A stretch of DNA of 64,000 nucleotides from Rutpela maculata (taxonomy: Eukaryota; Arthropoda; Insecta; Coleoptera; Cerambycidae), in the NCBI GenBank assembly GCA_936432065.2, contig OW386289.2, forward strand, positions 13,067,077 through 13,131,076, in the 5' to 3' direction. Below the pieces are notes generated by a model. That model was not told the origin of the DNA. It made no database searches and saw only the letters and a list, made by a program, of their open reading frames with translations. A program made the position numbers and the translations under genes. This document shows, in pieces, positions 25,290-38,125 of this stretch. The stretch's first letter is position 1; each line of letters begins with the position of its first letter.

Positions 25290-28260
25290 GAGGCCGATTA
25301 GGCAGCTCCACAAAATAAAAAAATCATCTGTTGCTGGAACTCCATTGGTTGGTATGTATTTCGACGTGTTGAACACGAATCAGGTGTCCGTTTAGCTCCA
25401 TAACACACCATTTTTCTGTAAATCGCGAAAATAACCTAAAAAAACCTCATAATTTAGGTTATTTTCAGGATTTACTAAAAATGGGGGATGATGGAGCTAA
25501 ACGGACACATGTCTCATGTTCAGCACGTCGAAATACATAGAGGTTGCCCAATGGAGTCCCAGAACATACAATTTTTTTTCTCGTGTGTGCCTGTGTAATA
25601 CAAGGTGTGTAACGAGGAAACGGACATGCTTTAATGACAGATAGAGGACACCGAGGGTAATCATAATCAACCATAGAAAAAGCTAGTTGGGCCCTCGTTG
25701 CTGAAATACAGGGTGTTTTATGTATTTTGGTCAAAATTTCTTTTGGTTGTCACTTTGTAAGGGAATGGAATACTAAGTTCATATTTGGCACATATAATAC
25801 ACTAGTGATCCTGAATAAGTACTTGTATCATGCACATAAAAAATCCAGGTCCGGACTTGAGAAAAAAATGTTTTTGTTGTTCATCAAGAAAAGAATACCC
25901 TGTATATGTTTTTTTTTTAATTTCAATATTAAATTCGAAAAATACATAAAAATCTGAACAAAATGACTTCATTAATTTTTTTGCCACACCTCTGCCGTCT
26001 TCGAAATAAATTCCAATAAATAATGGAATATGAGACTTTAGAAAATATCGATGAATGTCATGCGCAAAAAATGCTTCCACTATTAAATTGGGCATTTACT
26101 TTTTTTTCAGCAATAATTATTATGTTCTAATTACATTTTTTTTATGGAGGAGGTGAAAAGAAATAAAAAAATAAATATTAGAGGGCACCGAATCAAGAAA
26201 CTATTTCATTCCTCTCATTTATTAAAGAGTGGTAATACAGCAACACAACATACCTATTGCCAACAATAATAACTGTAATAACAAAGTTGTATATCAATAA
26301 TGCACATAGTAACAAAATAACAACAAGATATCAACAGAATAATTGTACCAAAAACAAAAAATGCAGATATTGTCATAAAACATATTTACAAATTAGAATT
26401 ATAATTAAATTGTATGTTCAAAATAGCCTCCTCAGTTTCAATACATTTTCTAGTGCGGTTCACGAGATGACCGATTGATCTTCTTATCACATCTGGACTA
26501 TTTCTAATTTCGTTGCGGCATTCAACAATACTTTGAATTAATTGATCTACGCAGTCAATGTCCACTCTTCAAGTGACCTCATAATCTAAAACTAACTGAT
26601 TTTACGTTTAAGGCCATTGTTTAAAGTAAAATTTCTGGTCTGATCTGATCATTCTTTTTGCCAATTAGTTCAGATAAAAATCACAAATTAAGGTTTTTAC
26701 AACATACATTACCGAATCTTTTAGGAAATGTAAATATCCGAGGTATGTTCTTTCAACATGATGGAGCCTCACCACATTTGTCCAACCAAATTAGAAACCA
26801 TTTAAATGATACATATCCAAACAGATGGATTGGCCACGAAGGTCCTCATGTATGACCGAAAAGGTCTTTGGATTTCAACCTTGTAGATTATTTTTTATGA
26901 GATCATTTAAAGGGTGACGTCTACAAAATGGACACTGATTGCATGGAGCAATTAAATTCAAAGAACTGTTGAATACCACAAAAAAATTAGAGGCAGACAG
27001 TCCAGAAGTGATAAGAAGATCAATCGGCCATCTCGTGAAGCACACTAGAAAATGTACTGAAGCTGAGGAGGACATTTTGAACAGAGAATTTAATTATAAT
27101 TCTAATTTGTAAATATGTTTTATAACAATATCTGCATTTTTGTTTTTGGCACGGTTATTCTGTTGATATTTTGTTGTTATCCTGTTATTATGTGCATTAT
27201 TAATATCCAATTTTGTTATTACAGTTATTGTTGTAGTTAATAGGTATGTTGTGTTGCTGTATTAAGGCATTTAATAAATGAGAGGAGTGAAATAGGTTCT
27301 TGATTCGGTGTCCTCCAACATTTATTTTTTTTTTATTAATTTTACCCCATCTATAAAAATTGGTAATTAAAACATAATAATTATTGCTGACAAAAAAGTA
27401 AATGTCTAATTTAGTAGAGGAAGCATTTTTTGCGCGTATCATTCATCGATATTTCCTAAAGTCTCATATTGCATTATTTAGTGGAATTTATGAAGACGTC
27501 AAGGATGTGGCAAAAAAATTAATGAAGCCATTGTGTTCAGTTTTTAAGTACTTTTCGAATTTAATATTGAAATTTAAAAGAAACATATACAGAGTATTGT
27601 TTTCTTGAAGAACAACAAAAACGTTTTTTTTCAAGTCCGGATCTGGATTGTTTTGTGTGTGGTATAAGTACTTATTCAGGATCACTAGTATATTATATGT
27701 GCCAAATATGAACTTATTATTCCATTCCTTTACAAGTAACAACCAAAAGAAATTTTGGCAAAAATACATAAAACGCCCTCTGCATTTCAGCTAGGAAGGC
27801 CCAACTAGCTTTTCTATGGATGATTATGATTACCCACGGTGTCTTCTATCTGGCATTAAAGCATGTCCGTTTCCTTGTGAAACACCCTGTATATCACCGG
27901 ATCCTCCGCCTTTTTATAGTAAACCGCGTATGCAAATATATTACATAAAGGCACACAAAAAAAGTGAAACGTGGGCCGTTTCTGGGACTCCATTGGGTAA
28001 GCTCCATGTATTTCGACATACTGAACACGAATCAGGTGTCCGTATAGCTCCATCACGCACCAAAATTTTTAGTAAATCGCGAAAATAACCTAAATTAGTT
28101 TTTTAAGGCTATTTTCGGGATTTACAAAAAAATAGTGGGTGATGGAGCTAAACGGACACCCGATTCGTGTTCAACACATCGAAATAACATGGGGGTCATC
28201 CAATGGAGTTCCAGGAAGAGGCCGCTTTTTTTATTTTGTGAAGCTGTGTTACATAACGTT
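25290..28260. mobile_element. Mariner-related foldback element with about 1.2-kb arms
   Basis: Arms at about 25290-26510 and 26975-28260 are reverse complements. Shared blocks include CTGGAACTCCATTGG, CCCAACTAG with its complement, GATCCTGAATAAGTACTTGT and ATCAATCGGCCATCTCGTGA. Each arm holds a mariner-type terminus: TACAGGGTGTTTTATGTA at about 25707, mirrored near 27765. Each arm also has its own internal hairpin (phrases TCCGTTTAGCTCCAT and ATGGAGCTAAACGGA). The repeats extend well outside the mariner-type termini. The centre carries part of a transposase on the + strand, and each arm carries its C-terminal end in opposite orientation. This looks like a head-to-head composite. Confidence 0.75.
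26640..27112 (+). pseudogene. Mariner-like transposase fragment
   Basis: The reading gives FLQHTLPNLLGNVNIRG, then FFQHDGASPHLSNQIRNHL with the second catalytic Asp, then TYPNRWIGHEG. A stop replaces the residue after GPHV. The third Asp region survives as LDFNLVDYFL, placed 36 residues after the second. The C-terminal end RRSIGHLVKHTRKC..AEEDIL reads in another frame to a stop near 27110. The N-terminal half with the helix-turn-helix and first Asp is missing. It resembles the transposase at 58.5-59.4 kb and belongs to the IS630/Tc1/mariner superfamily. Confidence 0.75.
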
Positions 28261-28612
28261 ACCCGGCTATAGCCTTTTGTGGAGAAGTAATGATTATAAA
28301 AGGAACATTTATGTCATTGTGTACTAATGTCATGTCCGTTAGACAGAAAACAATCCATAAAAGTCTTGTGTGATAGAGTAGAATTTTTTCAGTGTTAATA
28401 GGAGTACAATGTTTTAGGACTGCTGGTGTTCATAATATTTATGTTGTTCATAATATTTATAGCCAACATAAATAATTGTTTTTAATCTTTTTGATGATAC
28501 CTCCTCTATTTCAATGTTATCATATATTTTATATATTTTTTTCTTTCATTTGATATCTCTTTTTGACTTGTCCTAAATCATGTATGTGATCTATTGGGTG
28601 AATTAATGAATT

Positions 28613-28836
28613 CTATCCTATCCTATCCCATCCCATCCCATCCCATCCCATCCCATCCCATCCCATCCCATCCCATCCCATCCCATCCCATCCCATCCCA
28701 TCCCATCCCATCCCATCCCATCCCATCCCATCCCATCCCATCCCATCCCATCCCATCCCATCCCATCCCATCCCATCCCATCCCATCCCATCCCATCCCA
28801 TCCCATCCCATCCCATCCCATCCCATCCCATCCCAA
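28613..28836. repeat. TCCCA pentanucleotide satellite
   Basis: About 43 nearly perfect copies of TCCCA (reverse strand TGGGA) run from 28623 to 28835. They begin with two TCCTA variants at 28613. All three frames are open on both strands (for example Met-Gly-Trp-Asp repeats), which is an artefact of the repeat. Such a pure array is expected to be length-variable. Confidence 0.97.
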
Positions 28837-29190
28837 CTACTACTTTTCATTTTGTAGAAAAAAATTGTGTATTAAAAAATTATGTTTAAACTTACCTACA
28901 GGGTGTTAAGTAATTAAGTAGCCATAGAAACACTACGTGTAGATCAATTAAACCTATTTTATTTCAATATTAAGTCACATCTATAGATATAGTCCCCAAG
29001 TGTCCTACTAAAATTAAAAAAAATGCATGTAAAGGTATGTACGAAAACTATTTCACAACTTCTATTTATTAATATTTTTTTTGTGAATGACCACCCTATA
29101 TCACTTTTTTAACTAAAAATATATCAGGTTTTTATGTTTCTACCTTCTGGTATTTTGTAATTAATTATTTTAGAGTAAAGACCCTATATA

Positions 29191-29741
29191 CAGCGTGTCC
29201 CATTTTGCTTAGAACCACCACCATAAAAAGTTTATAAACGTAGATCTCTGAAATGTGCATTCTTGCGGTACATTACATTTTTTAAATCATAAAAGCTCGG
29301 CCTACTACGGTCTTTTTTCGAAGCGAAAAATTAAAAAATCTTATTAGCTATTTTTTATTTCAAATTTGAGTACTCCACTGGATTTTGCAATCCCTCAAAT
29401 TAACACCGCCTAAATAATATTTATAATAATATTTTGCTCAAATGGGTTTGTACCGAAATTTCTAGAAAAAAACGGTTGGAATTATCAAGTTCTATCAATT
29501 GTACCTTTTTTACGTAGAAATGACTCCTGCATGCGATTTTCTAGTCAAAAGTGCCACTGCGTTTCGTAAAAACCGGTCGAGGTAGTTGAGATATTACAAA
29601 AAAAGAAAAAAAATTACAATTTTGCCACCCTGTATCTTTTTCCACAGCAATAATTTACTAAAGCATGTTTGGTTATATCCCCATATTTTGGTCCAAAGAA
29701 TCTACCCTTGAACTATGACCTATCATTAATGGCCCACCCTG
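29191..29741. mobile_element. Mariner-type MITE, about 0.55 kb
   Basis: The left end is TA-CAGCGTGTCCCATTTTG and the right end is the complement of CAGGGTGGGCCATT followed by TA. TA dinucleotides flank both ends (29189-29190 and 29742-29743). No transposase lies inside. A weaker similar pair of CAGGGTG ends lies at about 28899 and 29096. Confidence 0.5.
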
Positions 29742-30344
29742 TATATACAAGGTTTGCAGCAAGTTATAGAAAAAAAAAAGTGAAAGAACCTTAAAGCTAC
29801 AGATATCTCATAAAGAGTAAAGGTAATAATATGCAATAATTAGGAATGTCAAATCGCCAGATAATAATAATTGATATTTACCTGCAGTGACTATAAACCA
29901 GTAGTTCTCTATAATACCTTTGTAAGATGCAATCATTTGTTATAATTTCTAATGTTAATAATAATATTAAGAGTTTTTATAAACTGGGGATCTCCAGCAT
30001 ATAATACTCGAATGTCCCCAGTATATACAGCAAACTGACTCTCTCTACGAAGAACTACCAAAACATGGCATTAAGTTACCTACAAATTTGATTTTATTGT
30101 TACACAAAGGGGATACAAATATATATGAAGCAATATATAATTTTGTAAAGAATGCAAATATTTCATTATGATGATGTTTTTCCTGTCAAATTAATATCAG
30201 CTACATTAGGGTCATTAAATGAGGTAGTAGTAGTAAACTTTAGGTTAGTTATATAATTAATTAAGTTAAACTTAGGTTAGATGTATAAGTAATTGATGTC
30301 TCTCGCGGCCGCGGGAAGATTTATATATTGTTATAAACATATGT

Positions 30345-30620
30345 AAGGAAAAAAAGGGAAAAAATATGAAATAAAATTAAAAAAAAAAAAACAATAATAA
30401 AAAATAATTATAAGGAAAAAAAAACATATACTTAAATATTATGTATGACAAAAAAAAATGGAATAAAAAAAAAGTGAAGAAACAATAATTTAATTTAAAA
30501 TTTTTTGGTCAAAAAAAAAATCAAAATAAAAAATAAAAAAAAATTAAAATAAAGAAAAACGGACAATGTTAAAATAAAAAAAATATATAAGTAATATAGT
30601 TTAGTATAATTTAATATAGT
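30345..30620. repeat. A-rich low-complexity tract
   Basis: This tract of about 275 bp is mainly A with scattered T and G. It carries no coding signal. The surrounding 29742-30344 and 30621-30959 show nothing recognisable. Confidence 0.8.
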
Positions 30621-30959
30621 TTAAGTGTTAAGTAAAATGTAATGTAAGGCAAAATATAAAACATGTAATTAATTGTTAATTGTATCCTGCAAAATTTAAT
30701 TACCATTTTGGAATTTCCTCTAAAATAGACTGGCTAATTGGTTAAGCCAAAGCCATTTAACCCAAACACACACAAGAGTTTTTATTTATTAAAACAACCT
30801 TTGACTAGTTTAATAAGTAAAGTGATCAAAAATTGAAGAAAATAATCGCGAATTATGGTCGATTTTTATTTTATTCGAGTGTTGGACATGTTACATTAAT
30901 ATATACATTATATCTACTTAAACAGGTAAGATTACACATAAACTGTACTTGTAGTAGCA

Positions 30960-32290
30960 AAATGTATTTGGTTGCTAATACCTCTTTAGTAAAACAAGCA
31001 AACTCAAAAAGATGTTCCAAGTATAGACTAATAAGCTTGATAAGTCATGCCTTTAAAGTCCTACTCAAAATCCTACATAATAGGCTGTTTAAGAAATGCG
31101 AGGAAGAAGTCGCTAATGACCAGTTTGGATACCGTGGAGGTATGGGAACTCGAGAAGCTCTATTCAGTATTCAAGTGTTATGTCGAAAGTGTTATGACCA
31201 ACAGAAAGACTTCTTTCTCTGTTTTGTGGACTTTGAAAGGGCTTTTGACCGTGTCAAACACTCCAAGCTGCTGGCATCTCTGCGTTATATTGGCCTGGAT
31301 GGAAAAGATCTAAGAGTAATAAGAAATTTATATTGGCACCAGAACGCCAAAATTAAAGTTAACCAACAAACATCGAACAGCATAGAAATTCATAGAGGAG
31401 TAAGACAAGGATGCGTATTGTCACCCACGTTATTCAATCTGTACTCGGAACTTATATTTAAAAAAGCGTTCGAAAATATTACTGAGGGCCTAAAGGTAAA
31501 CGAAGTTCTAATACTCAGCATAAGATACGCCGATGAGACAATACTCATTGCAGACACAGATGTAGGTCTACAAAATATACTAGAACAACTGAATGATACT
31601 TGCGAGGAGTTCGGAATGCGAATAAATGAAAAGAAGACCAAAATCATGACAATACGGTGGAGCCAGAATGTACCCTTACCTATTATAATGAACGGAAATA
31701 TACTAGAACAGGTTAAACAGTTCAGATACCTGGGTTGCTGGGTGGATTGCAAATTGGACCCCGAAAAGGAAATAAAAGCCAGGATCGCACAAGCTAGAAA
31801 TGGATTTATGAAACTGCGAGGATTGCTTTGCGATCCTCATCTCAGTTTAAATCTCAGAATAAAACTATCAAAATGTTTCATATAGTATATATTACTCTAC
31901 GGAGTGGAGACAGCAAGTCTAAATAAGCCAGAGGCAATTGAGATGTGGATTTATCGCCGTATTTTAAAAATACCCTGGACAGCATAGGTTAGTAATGAAG
32001 AAGTACTTCGCAGAATAGATACGGAGAGAGAATTGTACAATCAAAATACGAAAGACATCTCCTTGGGACATCTTCTACGAAGCGAAAAATATTATATTCC
32101 ACAATTGATAGTGAAAGGAAAGCTAGAGGGGAAGCTCGGAATAGGTCGAAAAAACTTTCCTGGTTACTTAATATCAGGTACTGGACAGGCCTAGGATTTG
32201 AACAGCTAATCCGGACAGCGGAGAATAGAGACGAATATGCCATTGTAATCGCTAACCTTCAGTGATGGAGACAGCACGCAAGAAGAAGAA
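30960..32290 (+). pseudogene. RTE-like endonuclease-reverse transcriptase, 3' half
   Basis: An uninterrupted stretch to 31885 contains the reverse transcriptase fingers and palm. The motifs are KYRLISLISHAFKVLLKILH, DQFGYRGGMGTREAL, FVDFERAFDRVKHSKL and GVRQGCVLSPTLFNLY. The catalytic motif reads YADE (31526-31537) instead of YADD. The thumb region follows with GMRINEKKTKIM. After a stop at 31883 the same frame continues with LLYGVETASLNKPE, MWIYRRILKIPW, another stop, then EEVLRRIDTERE and LGHLLRSEKYY to an Arg-rich end near 32290. The endonuclease half is missing. Two stops and the lost catalytic Asp make it inactive. The open frame upstream of about 30960 does not match the family. Confidence 0.85.
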
Positions 32291-35022
32291 GGAGAACTTT
32301 ACTTAAACTCGATGTCAATTCGACAAGTTGACTAGCTTTAGGTAGAATCTATGGACGTATGTGAAATTGGAGAATGACACGAAGAGGAAAAAAAATCATA
32401 TTTTTGTACATATTTGGTGTGTTTCTCGTATAAGTAGTCGGAATATTGTTGTCAGTCACCTACAAAATTGAAGAGATACCTAACTCACAATAATGATAGA
32501 AAATGAATGTCGATAACTAAAATAAATCCAATTTATGAGTAAAGTATTTGCAGTTCTCGCTGCACCTCGTAAAATAACAATGTGCCTCCAAAATATTCAT
32601 CTATTTCATTCAATTTTACGTCATAATTACCTTAATAAATAAAATCCTCTTTTATCAAGTCGAGCTGAAGCTAATTTTAATAAAAAGTTCGCTGGGAAGG
32701 AAGTTTATTCTATTCGTATAATACCATAGATACATAATTTACACCTGCGGTGTTTTTGTAAGGTTTTGATATGAGTATTTAAAAAAAATTACCAACATTT
32801 ACATATACAACTTCAACATACTAGGATAAATGTCTTTATATAATTCAGATTTATGGCTAAATATTAAGTGAGCATTTATTGAAATTTATAGTCAATAATT
32901 CATTGTAAATATTTAAAATTGTGAATTAAAAATTGCTCGGAGTGTACGTTATTCATTACATTACTTCTAATAACAATTAATTATTTTTCTTGCAAGACAA
33001 GGCCACTATGGTATAAACCTGGGTATCTATTTAGTTGTCCATAAGGTTTAGAATTCATTAGCGATTTTAATACTCTGTATACTCCCACAATGGTGACAAA
33101 GTCTTGTTAATGAAAATCATTTATTATCCTTAGCAACAAAATCATAAATTAAAAGAACTAGATACGTTCCAATGAAATATGTGCGAATTTTTCCATACAC
33201 TATGAATAATATAGTTACGGCACATTCTGGACGAATAATATGAATAACCTGTGAGCTTTATGAATAAAACAGAAAGGAATATTGTATTCGTAAAAAAAAA
33301 ACATATGTCGTAAAAAGATGTCAAATTACTACGTAGTAGTAGCACATGCAAAAATTTAATTTATAGTTAATAGTGTGGGGTTGTGACGTTATGAGGGGAG
33401 AAGAATGAATAGGCCGGGCAAGTAGATCTCCCGTCTTTACTCCACTAATATTAATATGAGAGAGATGATATCGAGTCGGCATCTGACGAGGCGTGTAGGC
33501 GTAAACCGTTAGACTGTTATTTTTAATTCAGGACCGCACTTAGAGATACCGCAGATACCGCAGTCGAGCTTATACTGTCGGGGTGAAGATATAATTTGAT
33601 ATTTCTTTATTTGGCAATGTGTTTTTGAAAATAATTTTAGTAAGTTTTGTTACCAATTCATAGCAGTGCTTCGAAAGTTGACAAACGGCGTGTATAGACG
33701 CATCGTAAGACGCTCCCGAAATAACTGCTAAAAATCAGTTAAAACCACGGTAAACTTAATCACATTTAAGCCACCGGTGAGCCAAGAAATTTTGCTTAAC
33801 GTGACATGTCATTATAGGAAAAAAAAGTTCTTATACAATTAATAAATTGCAGTTATTTTTAAATAGTACCAAAAAATAAACTGTAAAGCTGTGCCTTAGT
33901 TGACGGTCGACCTAAATAGACCTATCTATATAGGTACCTAAAAGACCCTTTCAAGTGCTTTATTGCGTTAAAGAAAGCAATAAATATTCAGTGTCAAAAG
34001 TGAACAACACGTGTTTATAAAGCAAAGCAAGACAGATATATTAAACGTAAAAGTGTAAATAAATAAATAATAAATTTGTGTGTGCAGTGGAAAGTTTTTT
34101 AAGTGTCCTAAACCCAAAAAAAGAAGGAATAAAAAACAACAATCACCACGCCAGAAGCCACAGAAAGCTAAGCTATAAACTAATTTATTTTATTTTATTA
34201 AATTTAATTACTTTAATAACTTTATCAACTTAATCTCTATTAACCTAATTTATTAACTCAAAACCTAATATTTTAAATAGTATTGAGTAAACCAGAGGCA
34301 TACTATTAGGTAAATAATACAAATAATAATTAATAGCCAAAACCGAATTTCTTTCAGCCAATCAAGAGAATTACGCATGATAAAAATGGTGATAATAATA
34401 ACCCGAAAAATCAGTAATGCATCGCTATTAAAGTGTGATTATACAGATTTCCTATGTGAACCTCCAAGTGTGTTTTTCATAATTACTAAGAATATTCAAA
34501 CAAATTTAATCAAAATTGAACACGTAATGATCAGTGGCGCAATACTCTTAAAGTATACTTATCTTTCAGGTGAGATTCTCATAATTGCTAAAAATATTCA
34601 AACGAGTTTAATTTGGATTAGACCAGAAATAATCAATGGGGCACTGTCGGTGTGTCAAATAGACTTTTTTATATAGTAGTTAATATATCTAGATGAAACT
34701 CGGTATGATTTTTTTTTCTTTTCGCAATGATTCATTTTTCTGTTTTTATTGTAGTAATAACTTTACTATTACAGTTTATTTTCAGTTTATTTATTGAGGC
34801 AAATATTTGTTTCTGTTACTATTTTTAGAGTATATTTTTTGTTTTTATTTCGTTTTTAAAGGTTTCTTTTTAAATAATCTCTTTATCTTACATTAATATT
34901 CCATACCCATCCTTTACTGGCGAGAAATGCTTATACCTCCTCGCGGTTCTTGCTGGGTAGCTGTAACTACTATAGGTGTAGTCACTACTTTTATTTCAAG
35001 TTAATTCGTTTTTTGTACATTG
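32291..35022. other. No gene; one tandem duplication
   Basis: At about 34480-34660 two diverged copies with a period near 105 bp share ATAATTRCTAA.AATATTCAAA and a phrase like ATAATCAATGG. A slightly GC-richer patch at 33370-33600 has no recognisable domain. Elsewhere I see nothing. Confidence 0.45.
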
Positions 35023-35275
35023 AAGCAGTTTTGTAAAAAAAAATTTCATCGAATTTTGCAAAAGGAAAAGTTTTAAAAATGAATTGAACACCACGCAACA
35101 AATGGGTTTTCGTAAAAAGACTTATTTATATTCTATTAAATATTGTTTTCCTCCTTTTTCTGAAAAAACATTTAATAAAATTTAAATGAGTCTTTTTACA
35201 AAAACCCAACGCATTTTTAAAACTTTCTTTCGCAAATTTCGATGAAATTTTTTCTTTTTTTGCAAAACTGCTTTA
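35023..35275. repeat. Small foldback element, about 250 bp
   Basis: Arms at about 35023-35120 and 35185-35275 are inverted. AAGCAGTTTTG faces CAAAACTGCTT, TTTCATCGAA faces TTCGATGAAA, and GGGTTTTCGTAAAAAGACT faces a close complement. The loop is AT-rich. It is probably a MITE. Confidence 0.75.
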
Positions 35276-37654
35276 TTTTATCTTGGTATTCATGTCACAA
35301 AATATGGCTTGGGTCCCATGACTCAATACTAAGATATGACTAATCTAAATTTCACAAGCCGCGGCTGACAAATACCTACATTGAAAAAGTAAACGAGCGA
35401 ACAATATAGTTAAATCCGGCTCTGCGTTCTGCCACCATTGCGTCTCTACAACACCGCCCAGATAGGCGGTACGTCGATCACTATTTCGATTGCTTCAACT
35501 ATACAAAAACAACAATCACATAGGAGCTGAATATTGTGTTACGACTACTACAAAAAAATGACAATTTTATGTAAGTTGTGAGTGTCAAATATGACAGTTT
35601 GTCATGTTTGACGTACTTGAAGTGAAAGTTTTGATAAAGGACAAAGAAATCATATTTTCCGAAATGTTAACAGCATTCAATTTAATTTTTTAGTAGTCAT
35701 TTAACATTTTTGTTTCAGTTTATATATTTTTAGTTGTGAGACATTTTGTACTAGAAGTATTAAAAACCAACCTCTGATCCTTTTGGCACAGAGGTTTCTT
35801 TCAACATTTTTAAATAATTTTACAGTAAGTGGCAAAATACCCAACAAACAGTGAGAAATCATGAATATACAACAAATAATTAATTATAGATAACATTAGA
35901 AACAACATATTATTTTTATAATATTTTTTATCTCCTCTTAAAAAACGTTTACCTACGATCACTACTGTAAATAGTAAAAAACACACTACCTGCCATCTAT
36001 GTAACTTGAATTTTACATATTGTAAACAAAACGCACGGTAAACAAAACGCACGGGACGCAAATCAAGATTGGTAGAGTCGAAGGTGGCCTCGTAACTCAC
36101 TATCCCCACCAAAAAATGTCATTAGCCAATGAGCAGCTGGTGTGAAATCACACCAGATGCAGAGCCTGATTCAAGATATTGTAAGAATTTGTCTAATGTT
36201 AATAATTAAGCAAAGAACTCGTAACTTGAACGAGCTCGCTGAGGTAGGGAGTAATTACCTCGTATTTTGAGTCACCGTTTTGCATGGTGGTAATCAGGAT
36301 AAGTTGTAGAATATAACAATACAGGTCATAGTATACTTCTGGCCATATTCTGGGCCAGTACGGACCGTCCTTCTAGAGTGAGATAACTGCGCCGATACTG
36401 TGCGTTAGAAGAACAAGGATAGTGTGAGTTTTCACCCCCGCACTCACTTCTCGCCTAAAAGCTGAATACAAGAGAATCTTATGGTCTACAAATCTTGTAC
36501 GCAAATATAGATGGCTTAGTTCGCTGACGCGGGGTTTAAAAAAACAAATGCGCCTACATAATTTTCAAACGCTGTCAAAACTGACATAATATTTGTTGAA
36601 TAATATTGTTGACTAGTAAACTAAATTCAGATTTTACTAAATAAATAAATAAATATGATCGTAGATAAAGTATAGTACACAATTCGAGTTGTAAAGCAAT
36701 TACGCACTCATGGAAATACGCACTCGCCGCCACGCGGCATCGTGCGTAACTTTTCCATTCGTGCGTAATATGCTTCTTACAACACTCATTACGTAATATA
36801 CTATTTCTTTACTCTACGCACAATTTCCTTATTTTTTAACCACCCTGTACGTTGTTTAGAAATTCTAACTATGGTCAAGGACTTTTCAGAATAAGTAAAA
36901 CTTTTTATGAAAAAGGACTTTTTATCTTGAAATGTGAAATAAGAAAGATTACAAGTACAGTTAGGTCTATCCGGGGACACACCGTATAAATGTAAAATTA
37001 AAAAAAATAAAAAATATCTCAGTTTAGTTAATTTTACAAATACTAATAGAAAAAATCATGTGTGCAAAAACTAACGATTTTGTACAGGAGTGTAATAAAT
37101 ATTATAGTGTCATCAATTGTAAATTTTGAAAATCTGAACTTGTATTGCTGATCGTGAAAATACAGTATTTAAAGTTGCGTTTGACGTGTCCCAACTCGAC
37201 CGATTTTCCGATTAGAAAGATAGATTTAAGTGAGTGCATTGGCACGCGCAAGAAAAGACAGCTGTATGTTGGAAAGACCGTTACAGCGTTCCGCAATGCA
37301 AGAGCAGAAGGGCACCCTCCAGATGGGGTGGTAAAGCACTACCCCCCTCGCCTCACCTGGCCAGACCATACTGCACCACCACACATCCGAACATGTGCAG
37401 ATATGCGGCTACGGGCATGCCCTAATCTATAAAATGTAACTAAACGCTACGTGCAATCTGTGTAACTTGCAATTCAATGTCGTTTTATTGTTATTAATGA
37501 CAATACTCCGAGATTTTATACAACGGAAAAGGTGGGCACTTAACTTCGCTTTCTTTTCCGACAATACCCCTTTTAAAAAGCGTTTAGAGGAGCTAAAACA
37601 CACCAAGGTATTTTGTCTCTGATATTCACGTTTTGATATTTCAGCTCATTTTAC
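35276..37654. other. No gene; hairpin and repeat fragments
   Basis: A hairpin with GTGCGTAA/TTACGCAC-type arms spans about 36665-36810 and is flanked by AAGTATAGTA and TATACTATTT. It resembles the hairpin at 61807-61940. The stretch 36825-36985 is an inverted copy of 19120-19280. Open frames at 35810-36112 and 37145-37432 have no motif I recognise. Confidence 0.45.
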
Positions 37655-38125
37655 TTCCACATCGCGCATCGTGAAAATATAGTAATTGGAAAAAAATTGA
37701 TTTTTTTTTTGCTCAAATTGATTCAGAATGTCATGAAAAGTCGAAATTTTAGGTTTGACCAAAAAAAAAAATGTCTGTCTGTCTGTCTGTCTGTAACTTT
37801 TCTTTTGTGCGCACGATTACTCTGGAACGGTTTATGATATTGACTTGAAACTTGGTACACCTACGTATTATAGCGAGATCTGAAACTAGATAATATTTTG
37901 ATTTCATTCAATTGAAAGGTTGGGAGGTAAATGGGGGATAAATAGGTAAAGCATGCAAATAAGGGCCCATAAAATTGAGATTTAGTGTATGTACGAGAAG
38001 TCAAGATCTCAAAATTTTATTAAAGGCGGTAAAGAAATAAAATTGTGATTTAGTGTGTACAAGAACCAAGGTCCTCAAAATTTTTTTTAGCGTCAGTCTA
38101 AATTTGGATGTGGAAGTAGTGATTC
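37655..38125. repeat. GTGGAAG-family repeat, reversed
   Basis: It starts ACTTCCACATCG and ends GGATGTGGAAGTAG. It contains a TCTG microsatellite near 37771-37794 and GTGCGCACGATTACTCTGG in the reverse orientation of the 21617-22293 copy. Confidence 0.8.

Noticed and set aside
28594..28857. Long open frames with Pro-Ile-Pro-Ser-His or Met-Gly-Trp-Asp repeats on both strands
   Set aside because: They are translations of the TCCCA pentanucleotide satellite. Every frame is open because the unit has no stop in any phase.
33370..33600. GC-richer patch considered as an LTR or promoter
   Set aside because: No TG...CA ends with a duplicate, no TATA and no polyadenylation signal in order; evidence insufficient.
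34377..34676. Open frame of 99 codons
   Set aside because: It spans a tandem duplication of about 105 bp with low-complexity composition and no recognisable domain.
35810..36112. Open - strand frame of 100 codons with hydrophobic runs
   Set aside because: No motif, no splice context and AT-driven composition; I cannot support it as a gene.
37145..37432. Open + strand frame of 95 codons with His/Pro-rich end
   Set aside because: Two overlapping frames are open in the same GC-richer patch, and neither shows a known domain. It may be a transposon scrap.
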